DNA of 16,310 nt from an uncultured Erysipelotrichaceae bacterium (GCA_900550005.1 URQL01000019.1:1-16310), one strand, 5' to 3'. Positions 7,482 to 14,924 are shown, numbered from the stretch's first letter. Translations and numbers: made by a program. The notes: generated by a model from the letters alone, not told the origin.

Positions 7482-8807
7482 TTAAATAACTTTAAATTCT
7501 GTCCATTTATTAGATTTATATCTAAAGTAAAAGATCACTGCACGAATCGTCCAATCTAAACACATTGCAAACGCAATTCCGATAACTCCCATATTTAAAT
7601 AAATAGCAAAGATAATTGAGAAAATAAAGCGTCCAAGTAGTGTTGAAGCAATGGAAACGATCATTGTAAATTTAACATCTCCAGCTGCTCTTAATCCATT
7701 GCTAAGCGGTCCAGAAATTGGGTAAACGATCGCATTAAAGACATTATGGATCACAACAAGATAGAAAATTAAAGTAATTGTTTCACTTGACAATTGATAA
7801 AAGTACATAAGTACTGGTGTAACAGCTAAAATGAAAGCATTCCAGATAATCGATAAACCAATTGACCATTTGTTTATTTTTTTAAAGTAATATTTTGCTT
7901 GTTCTTTATCTCCATTACCCATACATTGACCAATAACAGTAATGTAAACGGGTCCCAAAGCAGCTCCCATTAAAGCAGCAAGTGACCAAATACTTTGTGC
8001 AACTCCATTGGCTGCAATTTGATAAGTTCCAAATAAAGCGACAACGCTGCTTAATGCCACTTTAACAAATTGGAAAATCCCATTTTCAATTCCATTAGGA
8101 ATGGCAATATTTAACACTTTCTTTAAAATGGATTTATCAAAAACAAAGATAGCTTTTTTAGTATAATAAGTCGTAAGTTTTGTATTAAAACATAACCATG
8201 TAATAACTACAGCACTAAAAGCACGAGCGATAAGTGAAGGCACAGCTACCCCAGCTACTCCAGCGTTTAAAACAAAAACCCCAATACAGTTTCCAACAAC
8301 ATTGATTAAGTTAGACCAAATTGAAATATACATCGTTGTTTTTGTTTTTGTCATTGAACGATATAAAGCTGCTCTTGCATTATAAATAGCAATAAATGGA
8401 TAAGAATAAGCTGAAATTTTAATATAGGCAACACAAGCTACCATAACATCCGCATCTACTTTTCCAAATAAAGCCGTTAAAATTGGTTTATGGAATATTA
8501 AAACAAAAATAGCTAAGACAATAGAAAATAGTGTTGAAAACATAAGTAATTGGCTTGATGAACGAGCACTATTTTTTTGATCTTTATTTCCAATATATTG
8601 TGAAATAACAACAGCTCCTCCTGAAGCCAAAGCCGTAAATAAATAGATAAAAATCGTATTAAAACTATTTACTAAAGAAACACCTGAAACAGCCGCTTCG
8701 CCTACATACGAAATAATAAATGTATCAACGATCCCTACTAGCATAACCAGTAACTGTTCAAAAAACAGTGGTACGATCATATCTTTTAAATCTTTATTAT
8801 TAAACAT
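7482..8807 (-). CDS. MATE family multidrug/efflux transporter
   Basis: Integral membrane antiporter of the MATE family (NorM/DinF-like), expected to export cationic drugs or metabolites using a Na+ or H+ gradient. The 441-residue length and two similar halves of about six helices fit the family. The N-terminal half begins with the typical DLKDMIVPLFFEQLLVMLVG and VDTFIISYVGEAAVSGVSLV pattern. The second half starts with ILKKVLNIAIPNGIENGIFQ and ends in a C-terminal basic tail (FYFRYKSNKW). The ATG at 8805-8807 has AAGGGGG about 7 nt upstream. It is monocistronic: an intrinsic terminator follows, and the upstream aldo/keto reductase transcript ends in another terminator. Substrate unknown. Confidence 0.93.
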   Translation of the reverse strand: MFNNKDLKDMIVPLFFEQLLVMLVGIVDTFIISYVGEAAVSGVSLVNSFNTIFIYLFTALASGGAVVISQYIGNKDQKNSARSSSQLLMFSTLFSIVLAIFVLIFHKPILTALFGKVDADVMVACVAYIKISAYSYPFIAIYNARAALYRSMTKTKTTMYISIWSNLINVVGNCIGVFVLNAGVAGVAVPSLIARAFSAVVITWLCFNTKLTTYYTKKAIFVFDKSILKKVLNIAIPNGIENGIFQFVKVALSSVVALFGTYQIAANGVAQSIWSLAALMGAALGPVYITVIGQCMGNGDKEQAKYYFKKINKWSIGLSIIWNAFILAVTPVLMYFYQLSSETITLIFYLVVIHNVFNAIVYPISGPLSNGLRAAGDVKFTMIVSIASTLLGRFIFSIIFAIYLNMGVIGIAFAMCLDWTIRAVIFYFRYKSNKWTEFKVI

Positions 8808-8821
8808 TTTTCTTCCCCCTT

Positions 8822-8835
8822 CTTACATTGGTAAG
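8822..8835. promoter_or_regulatory. small inverted repeat in the MATE leader
   Basis: CTTAC-ATTG-GTAAG lies 15 nt upstream of the MATE start codon, just before the Shine-Dalgarno. It could be a repressor operator or a small RNA hairpin. A 5-bp arm is short enough to arise by chance, and no clear -35/-10 pair could be fixed in the 8838-8896 stretch. Confidence 0.25.
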
Positions 8836-8898
8836 TCTAACTGATTTTATTTTTTTTAAGCAATTTGAATTACTTATGGATTGTATTGCTTTTACTTA

Positions 8899-8937
8899 TA
8901 AAAACTCTAGGCATGTTTTAGTATGCATACCTAGAGT
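8899..8937 (-). terminator. intrinsic terminator of the MBL/phosphatase/AKR operon
   Basis: On the minus strand ACTCTAGGTATG, a 10-nt loop, CATGCCTAGAGT (12 pairs including one G-U) is followed by TTTTTAT. It begins 16 nt downstream of the aldo/keto reductase stop. Confidence 0.85.
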
Positions 8938-8953
8938 ACCTCGAAATCATGTT

Positions 8954-9931
8954 TTATTTTTTCATAACGCCAACTAATTCATGAGGAACATAGAATTCTT
9001 CAAGTTCTTTAACTTCTTCGTCAGTCAAGTTGACGCTCAATGCTTCAATTGCACCATCGATATGTTTTGTTTTTGTTGCTCCAACAACAGGAGAAGTGAC
9101 TTTTGAATAAAGCCATGCAAGAGAAATAGCGGACATTGATACGCCTTTTTTATTTGCTAATTCTTCTACTTTATTAATGATTTTAGCATCATGATCCATC
9201 ATCGCATCGTATTTTCCTTTAGCATAAGTATCTTCTTGATAACGTTTAGAAGTTTCACCTAAAGGACGTGCAAGACGACCAGCTGCTAAAGCACTATAAG
9301 GTGTTAAAGCAATATTTTCTTCTTTACAATAAGGGATCATTTCTCTTTCTTCTTCACGATGAATTAAATTATAATGACCTTGAATCGATACAAATGGATG
9401 ATATCCTTTTTCTTTAGCAATCCTGTTTGCTTTACATAATTGATAAGCAAAACAATTAGAAATACCAATGGCTCTGATTTTACCTGCTTTGATTAATTCA
9501 TCTAAAGTAGCTAAGGTTTCTTCAATCGGTGTAAATTCGTCCCAACGATGCATAATATATAAATCGACATAATCTGTTCCTAGACGTTCTAAGCTATTAT
9601 TCAAGCATTGAATAATGTGATCACGTCCACTGATTTGATCTAATTGATCTTTCGTACGTGGCATATATTTTGTTGCAATCACAACATCTTCTCTTTTAGC
9701 TAATTCTTTAAGTGCTCTTCCGACAAAAATTTCACTTGTTCCAGCAGAGTATCCCATTGCTGTATCAAAGAAGTTTACTCCTTTTTCTAAGGAATAAGCA
9801 ATGATGGCTTTACTTTGTTCATAATCTAATGTCCAAGTATGCATACCTGAATTAGCTTCACCAAATCCCATACATCCTAAACACATTTTTGATACAAGTA
9901 AATCACTGTTACCTAATTGTATATATTCCAT
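8954..9931 (-). CDS. aldo/keto reductase
   Basis: NAD(P)H-dependent oxidoreductase with a TIM-barrel fold; the family reduces aldehydes and ketones. The 325-residue protein has the complete catalytic tetrad: D56 (NFFDTA), Y61 (MGYSAGTSE), K88 (ATKYMP) and H128 (YIMHRWDE). It also has the cofactor-side motifs GISN and the C-terminal VVGATKTKHI phosphate-binding loop. The ATG at 9929-9931 is preceded by ATAGGAGGTCAAT, whose Shine-Dalgarno overlaps the stop of the histidine phosphatase gene (9-nt gap). It is therefore the last gene of a three-gene operon. The physiological substrate is not evident. Confidence 0.94.
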   Translation of the reverse strand: MEYIQLGNSDLLVSKMCLGCMGFGEANSGMHTWTLDYEQSKAIIAYSLEKGVNFFDTAMGYSAGTSEIFVGRALKELAKREDVVIATKYMPRTKDQLDQISGRDHIIQCLNNSLERLGTDYVDLYIMHRWDEFTPIEETLATLDELIKAGKIRAIGISNCFAYQLCKANRIAKEKGYHPFVSIQGHYNLIHREEEREMIPYCKEENIALTPYSALAAGRLARPLGETSKRYQEDTYAKGKYDAMMDHDAKIINKVEELANKKGVSMSAISLAWLYSKVTSPVVGATKTKHIDGAIEALSVNLTDEEVKELEEFYVPHELVGVMKK

Positions 9932-9940
9932 ATTGACCTC

Positions 9941-10507
9941 CTATTGTCTTATAACTCGCTGTAATTGAAATTGATGATTTTCAAATTCATAGATAAAAAT
10001 ACAGCAATTTCCAAATCCTTTTTTTAATTCTTCTGTTGGATCTTGCAAACCTCTTAAAAAATTAAAACAAGCTCCACCATGACTGACTGCCAATACTGAT
10101 TGATGGTCATCTTTTTCCATAATCTCTGTTAAAGTCTTTAACATACGCTCTTTCACTGTATTAGAAGACTCTCCACCAAATTGTAAATAATATGTCTCGC
10201 ATTTTTTAGGATCATTTTCTGCTAGAAAATCACTTTCTGCTTCTAATATGCCATAATTATTTTCTTTAAGACCTTTTACTCTTTGATAAGGTATATCTGT
10301 GACAAGTTCAAGAGTATCACAACATCTTTCTAATGTTGATGAATAGGCATGATCAAAAGTAATATGATGGTCTTGGAACCATTGTCCTGCTTTTTTTGCT
10401 TGTTCTTTTCCATTTTCAGTCAGTGGCGAATCACACCAGCCTTGTATTTTATGCAAAACATTGAATAATGTTTCACCATGTCGCATTAAATATAATGTTT
10501 TTTTCAT
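9941..10507 (-). CDS. histidine phosphatase family protein (phosphoglycerate mutase-like)
   Basis: Member of the RHG histidine phosphatase superfamily (cofactor-dependent phosphoglycerate mutases and small-molecule phosphatases). The 188-residue protein has R9-H10-G11-E12 (phospho-accepting H10), R61 in the YSSTLERC motif, a probable acid at E82 in KENNYGILEAES, and the second histidine H143 in AVSHGGA. It is shorter than true dPGMs (about 230-250), which favours a broad phosphatase over a glycolytic mutase. Its ATG overlaps the stop of the upstream metallo-hydrolase gene by 4 nt (ATGA), a sign of translational coupling. Substrate unknown. Confidence 0.92.
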   Translation of the reverse strand: MKKTLYLMRHGETLFNVLHKIQGWCDSPLTENGKEQAKKAGQWFQDHHITFDHAYSSTLERCCDTLELVTDIPYQRVKGLKENNYGILEAESDFLAENDPKKCETYYLQFGGESSNTVKERMLKTLTEIMEKDDHQSVLAVSHGGACFNFLRGLQDPTEELKKGFGNCCIFIYEFENHQFQLQRVIRQ

Positions 10508-11325
10508 TGTCTCACACTCTCCTTCTTCAATTGATAAACTTCACCAGGTGCTAAAACTTGAATGCGTTCAGGATTGATCACTTTATCTAACAGATTTTCA
10601 GGATTACCATTAAATGGTGTCATATCCGGGGCATCTACACTTCCCCAATGAATACAGATCAAAGTCGCATCAGGATAAGTATTTGCCAGTTTAATTGCCC
10701 CTTCTAAAGTAATATGCCATTCATTATCAGAAAAATCAAACAATATAACATCTGGAGTTGGCATATGCAAATGTTCTTCGATAAGTTTTGAATCTCCTGG
10801 TAACCAAATCGTACAATCTTTTGTTTTTAAGTAGTAACCACAATAATCTTCTTCTAACCAAGTACGATACTGATATTTCTTTGATCCATTTTGCCAATTA
10901 TGAACAGCTTTAGTTAAAGTAACATCAATTGAACCGATTTTAAATGATTCACCAATGTCATGTCCTACTCCCGGAATTTCTTCTTCGTTCATCACACTTG
11001 CAACATAGTGGGGTGCATGATAGCTTTTACAAACCGATTTCAAATTTGAACAAGTAATACGACTAAAATGATCATTATCAATATGTGTAATCAGTACCCC
11101 ATCTAAACTTGGTACGTCTTGAGGTAAAATCGGCATATCAAAAAGTAATGGCATATCAAACCCTTTCAATAAAGGATCAATCATTATTTTTGTACCATGA
11201 CTTTGAATATAGATGCTTGCACTTCCCATCCAATAAATAGATGTTTGATCTTGGCTTGCAAAATCTTTTTTTGACATTTTAACAACGGGTCCAGCAACCG
11301 CTTGTCCTTTTTCATTTATATACAT
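10504..11325 (-). CDS. metallo-beta-lactamase-fold hydrolase (UlaG-like)
   Basis: Metal-dependent hydrolase of the MBL superfamily, closest in pattern to UlaG/L-ascorbate-6-phosphate lactonase-like proteins. The 273-residue protein has THIDNDHF (H81, D83, D85, H86), H142 (AVHNW), D178 (WLPGDSK) and H226 (CIHWGS), a full set of candidate binuclear metal ligands. The N-terminal YWMGSASIYIQSHGTKIMIDP is the usual first beta-sandwich segment of this subgroup. The start ATG (11323-11325) follows AGGAGGAA. First gene of the operon with the histidine phosphatase and aldo/keto reductase, with a promoter at 11351-11378. A role in sugar or sugar-acid metabolism would fit the three enzymes together, but that is inference. 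Confidence 0.88.
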   Translation of the reverse strand: MYINEKGQAVAGPVVKMSKKDFASQDQTSIYWMGSASIYIQSHGTKIMIDPLLKGFDMPLLFDMPILPQDVPSLDGVLITHIDNDHFSRITCSNLKSVCKSYHAPHYVASVMNEEEIPGVGHDIGESFKIGSIDVTLTKAVHNWQNGSKKYQYRTWLEEDYCGYYLKTKDCTIWLPGDSKLIEEHLHMPTPDVILFDFSDNEWHITLEGAIKLANTYPDATLICIHWGSVDAPDMTPFNGNPENLLDKVINPERIQVLAPGEVYQLKKESVRQ

Positions 11326-11350
11326 CTTTTTGTTCCTCCTATCTGATTTT

Positions 11351-11378
11351 ATTATATCTTTTTTTTGACTCTTTTAAA
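11351..11378 (-). promoter_or_regulatory. predicted promoter of the MBL-phosphatase-AKR operon
   Basis: Minus strand: perfect -10 TATAAT (11351-11356), 16-nt spacer, weak -35 TTTAAA (11373-11378). It sits between the tetR terminator and the Shine-Dalgarno of the first gene. Confidence 0.5.
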
Positions 11379-11383
11379 TTTAT

Positions 11384-11425
11384 AAAAAAAGGAAAATGTC
11401 TAAATATTGACATTTTCCTTTTTTT
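11384..11425. terminator. strong intrinsic terminator (tetR), symmetrical
   Basis: A perfect 17-bp inverted repeat (11384-11400 and 11409-11425; core GGAAAATGTC/GACATTTTCC flanked by A7/T7) with an 8-nt loop, starting 2 nt after the tetR stop. It ends the lysR-tetR transcript and isolates the MBL operon. The sequence works in both directions, but no plus-strand gene reaches it. Confidence 0.9.
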
Positions 11426-11427
11426 GT

Positions 11428-11991
11428 CTACTGATAAGGGTTTAACTTCCCATTCTTAAATAATTCTGCCATACCTAAACTACGCATTTTTACAATTAAA
11501 CTTGCTAAATCTTCACTTGAAACAGGCATATCCGATAAAATCCATGATAAAGTCATGTTTGATGAAGCATTCGCATGGTATTTAGTCGCAAACTGTAAAG
11601 CTTCTGGCATCGGTGTATCACCATATAAGGCTTGATGATAAGCTAAATCAAAATCTTCGCAATGTTTTAAAATATAATCTTTTAAGCAATTTTGTCCTTC
11701 CATTTTACAAGCTTGTTTTAAAAAAGAATGGTATTTAATCATATTATTATAGGAAAGTACAAGTGAATCATAAAAATTTTGCATAGACTTAGGATCATTG
11801 AAATTAGCATTAATACGATAATTATAAATATATTGAATCAAATCATTTTTATCTAAAAAATGATTATAAAAAGTTTGACGAGAAATATGTGTATCATCTA
11901 ACAATTGTTTAATTGTAATATTTTCTAAGGGGATCGTTTCGCTTAATTTGAGTAAGCTATCACATAAAATTTCTTTAATATTCATTGCCAT
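11428..11991 (-). CDS. TetR/AcrR family transcriptional regulator
   Basis: One-component DNA-binding regulator of 187 residues. The N-terminal helix-turn-helix (about 8-55) has ITIKQLLDDTHISRQTFYNHF, with the recognition helix at 36-45. The remaining helical domain (about 70-185) is the ligand/dimerisation part; the ligand cannot be read. The ATG at 11989-11991 is chosen over the one two codons in (11983-11985) because AAGGAAGT lies 6-7 nt upstream. It starts 15 nt after the lysR stop, so the two regulators are probably on one transcript, and a terminator follows at once. Possible targets are the MBL-phosphatase-AKR operon downstream or its own operon; nothing in the sequence proves either. 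Confidence 0.9.
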   Translation of the reverse strand: MAMNIKEILCDSLLKLSETIPLENITIKQLLDDTHISRQTFYNHFLDKNDLIQYIYNYRINANFNDPKSMQNFYDSLVLSYNNMIKYHSFLKQACKMEGQNCLKDYILKHCEDFDLAYHQALYGDTPMPEALQFATKYHANASSNMTLSWILSDMPVSSEDLASLIVKMRSLGMAELFKNGKLNPYQ

Positions 11992-12006
11992 GGTCTACTT
12001 CCTTTC

Positions 12007-12882
12007 TTAATTTGACGTTGTTTTAGTAAGCTTATAAAAATCTTTAAGCAATGTGGTAATCTGTTTATTTCTATGATAAATCATATAATATTCGCGTGTA
12101 AGATTCAACATAGGGATATCTAATTGAACAACTTTATTTTGTTTTAAAGATTCTTGCACCAAAATGGACGGCAAGCAACTTACTCCTAACCCCATTTCAA
12201 CATGTTTGATAATCGCTTCTGTTGAACTGCTTTCCATCATCCAATTCATTTCAATTTGTTGACTCAAAAAGACACTTTTAACGAGTTTATTAACAGAGCT
12301 TCCTTCTTCTCGAATGAAAAATGGATAACTTATTAAATCTTCTAAAGAACAAGACTGATTTGCTAAAGGATGGGTTGGACTAACGATCACACTCATCGTA
12401 TCTTTCATAAAAGGTTGTTTAATAATAGCGTCATTTTGTACATTGGTTTCAACTAAGGCCACATCAATTTCATTTTCTAATAAAGCTTTTTCAATGGTTG
12501 AGGTATTATTGATTAATATTTTGATTTTTAATTTAGGATAAATAGATTGAAATTGTTTAATGATTTGTGGAAGTAAAGTCGTGCTAATGGTGATTGAACT
12601 TCCTACTTTTAGTTCTCCTTTCTTTTCATAATCTAAAATATCTTCTTCCATCGTATGATATAAAGATAAAATAGAACTTGCATAATCATAAAACTTATCG
12701 GCTACTTTAGTTGGATAGATTTTACGATTCATTCTTTCAAACAATAAAATCTGATAATGTTCTTCAAGTTCTTTAATAGCTAAACTCACAGCTGGTTGAG
12801 CCATATAAAGCTTTTTTGCTGCTTTTGTAATACTTTGACATTGATAAACTTGTACAAATATTTGTAAATGGCGCAAAGTCAT
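12007..12882 (-). CDS. LysR family transcriptional regulator
   Basis: The 291-residue length is standard for the family. The N-terminal winged helix-turn-helix (about 1-60) reads MTLRHLQIFVQVYQCQSITKAAKKL and then QPAVSLAIKELEE. A linker helix follows, and then a periplasmic-binding-like effector domain (about 90-285; GELKVGSSITIS..., IDVALVET, GLGVSCLP). The ATG at 12880-12882 has AGGAG about 8 nt upstream. It is divergent from the chromate-transporter pair with adjacent promoters, the classical LysR arrangement, so it most likely controls that pair and itself. The co-inducer is unknown; an anion or sulfur-type signal would be a guess. Confidence 0.94.
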   Translation of the reverse strand: MTLRHLQIFVQVYQCQSITKAAKKLYMAQPAVSLAIKELEEHYQILLFERMNRKIYPTKVADKFYDYASSILSLYHTMEEDILDYEKKGELKVGSSITISTTLLPQIIKQFQSIYPKLKIKILINNTSTIEKALLENEIDVALVETNVQNDAIIKQPFMKDTMSVIVSPTHPLANQSCSLEDLISYPFFIREEGSSVNKLVKSVFLSQQIEMNWMMESSSTEAIIKHVEMGLGVSCLPSILVQESLKQNKVVQLDIPMLNLTREYYMIYHRNKQITTLLKDFYKLTKTTSN

Positions 12883-12919
12883 TCTATCGTCTCCTATTCA
12901 TAATGAATTTATTATCTAT

Positions 12920-12949
12920 ATTATACAATAATATTATTTTACTTATCAA
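12920..12949 (-). promoter_or_regulatory. predicted promoter of lysR-tetR
   Basis: Minus strand: TTGATA (-35, 12944-12949), 18-nt spacer, perfect TATAAT (-10, 12920-12925). Confidence 0.6.
12927..12938. promoter_or_regulatory. 12-bp perfect palindrome between divergent promoters
   Basis: AATAATATTATT is a perfect palindrome inside the lysR spacer and touching the CHR -35 box. The position suits a LysR-type binding site, but the pure A/T content makes chance occurrence likely. Confidence 0.25.
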
Positions 12950-12966
12950 TATTTTTATTTTACAAT
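12938..12966 (+). promoter_or_regulatory. predicted promoter of the CHR gene pair
   Basis: TTTACT (-35, 12938-12943), 17-nt spacer, TACAAT (-10, 12961-12966). Its -35 box abuts the lysR -35 box on the opposite strand. Confidence 0.5.
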
Positions 12967-12990
12967 AACCACCGTAGAGGAGGAATGAGG

Positions 12991-13548
12991 ATGAAAAAAA
13001 ATAAATTATTCGTCTTATTTATATCAACATTCTATTTAAGTGCTTTTACCTTTGGTGGTGGTTATGTCATTGTCACATTAATGAGAAAAAAGTTTGTAGA
13101 AGAATATCATTGGATCGATGAAGAAGAAATGCTGGATTTAATTGCCATTGCTCAATCTTCACCTGGAGCGATTGCTGTTAATGGGGCAATTGTCGTCGGG
13201 TATAAATTATATGGTATTTTAGGAATTATCGTCAGTGTTCTAGGTACCATTATCCCCCCATTTATTATCATTAGTTTACTATCTGTTTTTTACAATTTAG
13301 TTAAAGATAATTTAATTATTTCATTAATGTTACAAGGAATGCAATCTGGAGTCGGCGCCGTTATTTGTAGTGTTGTATTTTCAATGACCAGTGGTTTACT
13401 AAAAGAAAAGCAAATGATTTATCCAATAATCATGATTTTAGCCTTTATTGCTAATATCTTTTTTGGAGTAAATGTCACTTATATTATTTTGATGTGTTTA
13501 TTAATTGGTTGTATTTATACATTTTTACATAAGGAGGGAGCTAAATGA
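12991..13548 (+). CDS. chromate transporter family protein, first half-size subunit
   Basis: Half-length member of the chromate ion transporter (CHR) superfamily, integral membrane, 185 residues with about six hydrophobic segments. Family hallmarks are FGGGY (21-25) and the SSPGAIAVN block (57-64). In two-gene short CHR systems the pair acts together as one transporter. The frame has an ATG at 12985, but AGGAGG at 12978-12983 is only 1 nt from it and 7 nt from the ATG at 12991, so the latter is chosen. Its stop overlaps the next gene's start (ATGA). Chromate efflux is documented for some family members; in gut anaerobes the natural anion is unknown, so the name is a family name only. Confidence 0.9.
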   Translation: MKKNKLFVLFISTFYLSAFTFGGGYVIVTLMRKKFVEEYHWIDEEEMLDLIAIAQSSPGAIAVNGAIVVGYKLYGILGIIVSVLGTIIPPFIIISLLSVFYNLVKDNLIISLMLQGMQSGVGAVICSVVFSMTSGLLKEKQMIYPIIMILAFIANIFFGVNVTYIILMCLLIGCIYTFLHKEGAK

Positions 13549-14111
13549 TTTATCTTCAATTATTTTTAAGTTTTTTTCAAATCGGAGCCTTTAGTTTTGG
13601 TGGTGGCTATGCTGCTCTCCCATTAATTCAACATCAAATTATTGAATTACATCATTGGTTAAATATAAATGAATTTACAGATTTGATTACTTTAAGTCAA
13701 ATGACTCCTGGTCCAATTGCTGTTAATAGTGCAACATTCGTAGGAATTAAGATTGCCGGTATTCCTGGAGCACTTGTAGCAACTCTAGGGTGTATTCTCC
13801 CATCTTGTATTATTGTTACCTTGTTAGCTTATCTTTATTTAAAATATCGTCATCTTTCTTTCATTCAAAATGTCTTACATTTCTTACGACCTGCTGTTAT
13901 TGCCTTAATTGCAACAGCTGGAGTCAGTATTTTAAAAAGTGCCTTCTTTAATCAAATGCCAATTACCCTTTCCAATTTACAAATTGCAATGGTTGTCATC
14001 TTTATTGTTTGTATGTATCTGCTTGTTTATAAAAAGATGAATCCTATCTTAGTCATGGTTTTAGCGGGTGTTTTGAATATCTTACAATACTATTTATTCT
14101 TAATCATTTAA
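13545..14111 (+). CDS. chromate transporter family protein, second half-size subunit
   Basis: Paralogue of the preceding gene, 188 residues, with FSFGGGYAALPLI (17-28) and MTPGPIAVNSATFVG (53-67). Both motif blocks are closer to the family consensus than in the first subunit (PGPIAVN against PGAIAVN). Six or so membrane segments are visible. The start ATG overlaps the upstream stop by 4 nt and has AAGGAGGG 6-7 nt upstream, so the two subunits are made in coupled fashion, as expected for a heteromeric transporter. A terminator follows the stop directly. Confidence 0.92.
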   Translation: MIYLQLFLSFFQIGAFSFGGGYAALPLIQHQIIELHHWLNINEFTDLITLSQMTPGPIAVNSATFVGIKIAGIPGALVATLGCILPSCIIVTLLAYLYLKYRHLSFIQNVLHFLRPAVIALIATAGVSILKSAFFNQMPITLSNLQIAMVVIFIVCMYLLVYKKMNPILVMVLAGVLNILQYYLFLII

Positions 14112-14142
14112 AAAGGAACGCCTTGATTGCGTTCCTTTTTTT
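14110..14142. terminator. bidirectional terminator between CHR pair and pcp
   Basis: AAAAAGGAACGC (14110-14121), 7-nt loop, GCGTTCCTTTTT (14129-14140), with T-tracts in both directions. It overlaps the stop codons of both convergent genes, so it can end both transcripts. Confidence 0.88.
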
Positions 14143-14788
14143 AACTTATTTTTCCACCCGTTACTTTAAAATCTTGTTTAGTATCAATAATAGCTTCAAT
14201 AGCTGCAATTATCCCTTCAACAATAACATCTAAAGCCATTGATGGTGCATTTTTATGAACAACTTGTTCAGGTAAATAAGGAATATGAATAAAGCCACTT
14301 CGTTTACCTAAATATTTTGTTTCAATGAGATGTCTTACACCATAGGTTACATGATTACACACAAATGTTCCTGCGCTATTTGAAACAGATGCAGGGATAT
14401 GATGTGCTTGAATATTTGCAACCATCGCTTTGATAGGCAAATTAACAAAATAAGCATCCGGCCCCTCTTTAAAAATAGGTTCATCAATAATTTGATTACC
14501 CGCATTATCAGGTATGCGACAATCATCGACGTTGATCCCAATTCTTTCAACCGTTATATCACTTCTTCCACCTGCTTGACCAATCGATAAAATAACATCA
14601 GGATTCTGTTCTTGAATTGCTTTTTCAATGACTTCTAATGATTTAAAACAAATCGTAGGGACTTCCAATTTTAAAATGGTTATCCCTTTTATTTCATCTG
14701 GTAATTTTTTTACCGCTTCAATCGCAGGATTGATTTTATCTTTGCCAAAAGGATCAAATCCTGTCACTAATATTTTCGTAATAATCAC
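14141..14788 (-). CDS. pcp: pyroglutamyl-peptidase I (pyrrolidone-carboxylate peptidase)
   Basis: Cytoplasmic cysteine peptidase that removes N-terminal pyroglutamate from peptides. The 215-residue frame has the family's exact catalytic triad: E81 (VERIGINVDD), C144 (SNSAGTFVCNH) and H168 (GFIHIPYLPEQ). The TGFDPFG block is near the N-terminus. The start is problematic: the first in-frame standard codon is a GTG at 14786-14788, but it lies inside AAGGGGTGAT, itself a near-perfect Shine-Dalgarno sequence. Homologues typically begin MKILVTGFDPFG; here the position of that Met is an ACG codon (14777-14779) 8 nt after AAGGGG. Initiation at ACG, or at one of the two ATT codons before it, is therefore plausible. 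The coordinates given use the GTG. A TATAAT at 14801-14806 gives a very short leader. Confidence 0.93.
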   Translation of the reverse strand: MIITKILVTGFDPFGKDKINPAIEAVKKLPDEIKGITILKLEVPTICFKSLEVIEKAIQEQNPDVILSIGQAGGRSDITVERIGINVDDCRIPDNAGNQIIDEPIFKEGPDAYFVNLPIKAMVANIQAHHIPASVSNSAGTFVCNHVTYGVRHLIETKYLGKRSGFIHIPYLPEQVVHKNAPSMALDVIVEGIIAAIEAIIDTKQDFKVTGGKIS

Positions 14789-14800
14789 CCCTTACTTTTT

Positions 14801-14806
14801 ATTATA
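14801..14806 (-). promoter_or_regulatory. predicted -10 box of pcp
   Basis: A perfect TATAAT on the minus strand; no good -35 at 16-18 nt. The transcript would start about 14794, almost at the Shine-Dalgarno. Confidence 0.4.
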
Positions 14807-14873
14807 CACGATTTTATGACGAAAGTATGAGAAAAAATCGTAACAAAGGTGAACCGCTTTTCATTAATAAGAA

Positions 14874-14882
14874 TGTTATAAT
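14874..14882 (+). promoter_or_regulatory. extended -10 promoter of the toxin mRNA
   Basis: TGTTATAAT (TG at 14874-14875, TATAAT at 14877-14882) is a full extended -10 element. The -35 region is poor. The transcript start is predicted near 14889. Confidence 0.6.
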
Positions 14883-14891
14883 AGAAATGCT

Positions 14892-14924
14892 ACTTATTGC
14901 TTTCATAAAGAGCGAAAAGGAAGT
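14892..14924 (+). promoter_or_regulatory. predicted 5' stem-loop of toxin mRNA around the RBS
   Basis: TTGCTTT (14897-14903) can pair with AGAGCGA (14909-14915), and ACTT (14892-14895) with AAGT (14921-14924). This would place the AAAGG of the Shine-Dalgarno (AAGGAAGTG, 14917-14925) in an interior loop and stem. A similar 5' structure restrains translation in the Fst mRNA. No folding program was run. Confidence 0.35.

Noticed and set aside
14347..14819. Several short frames on both strands across pcp
   Set aside because: They overlap pcp, whose catalytic triad is complete; none has recognisable features.
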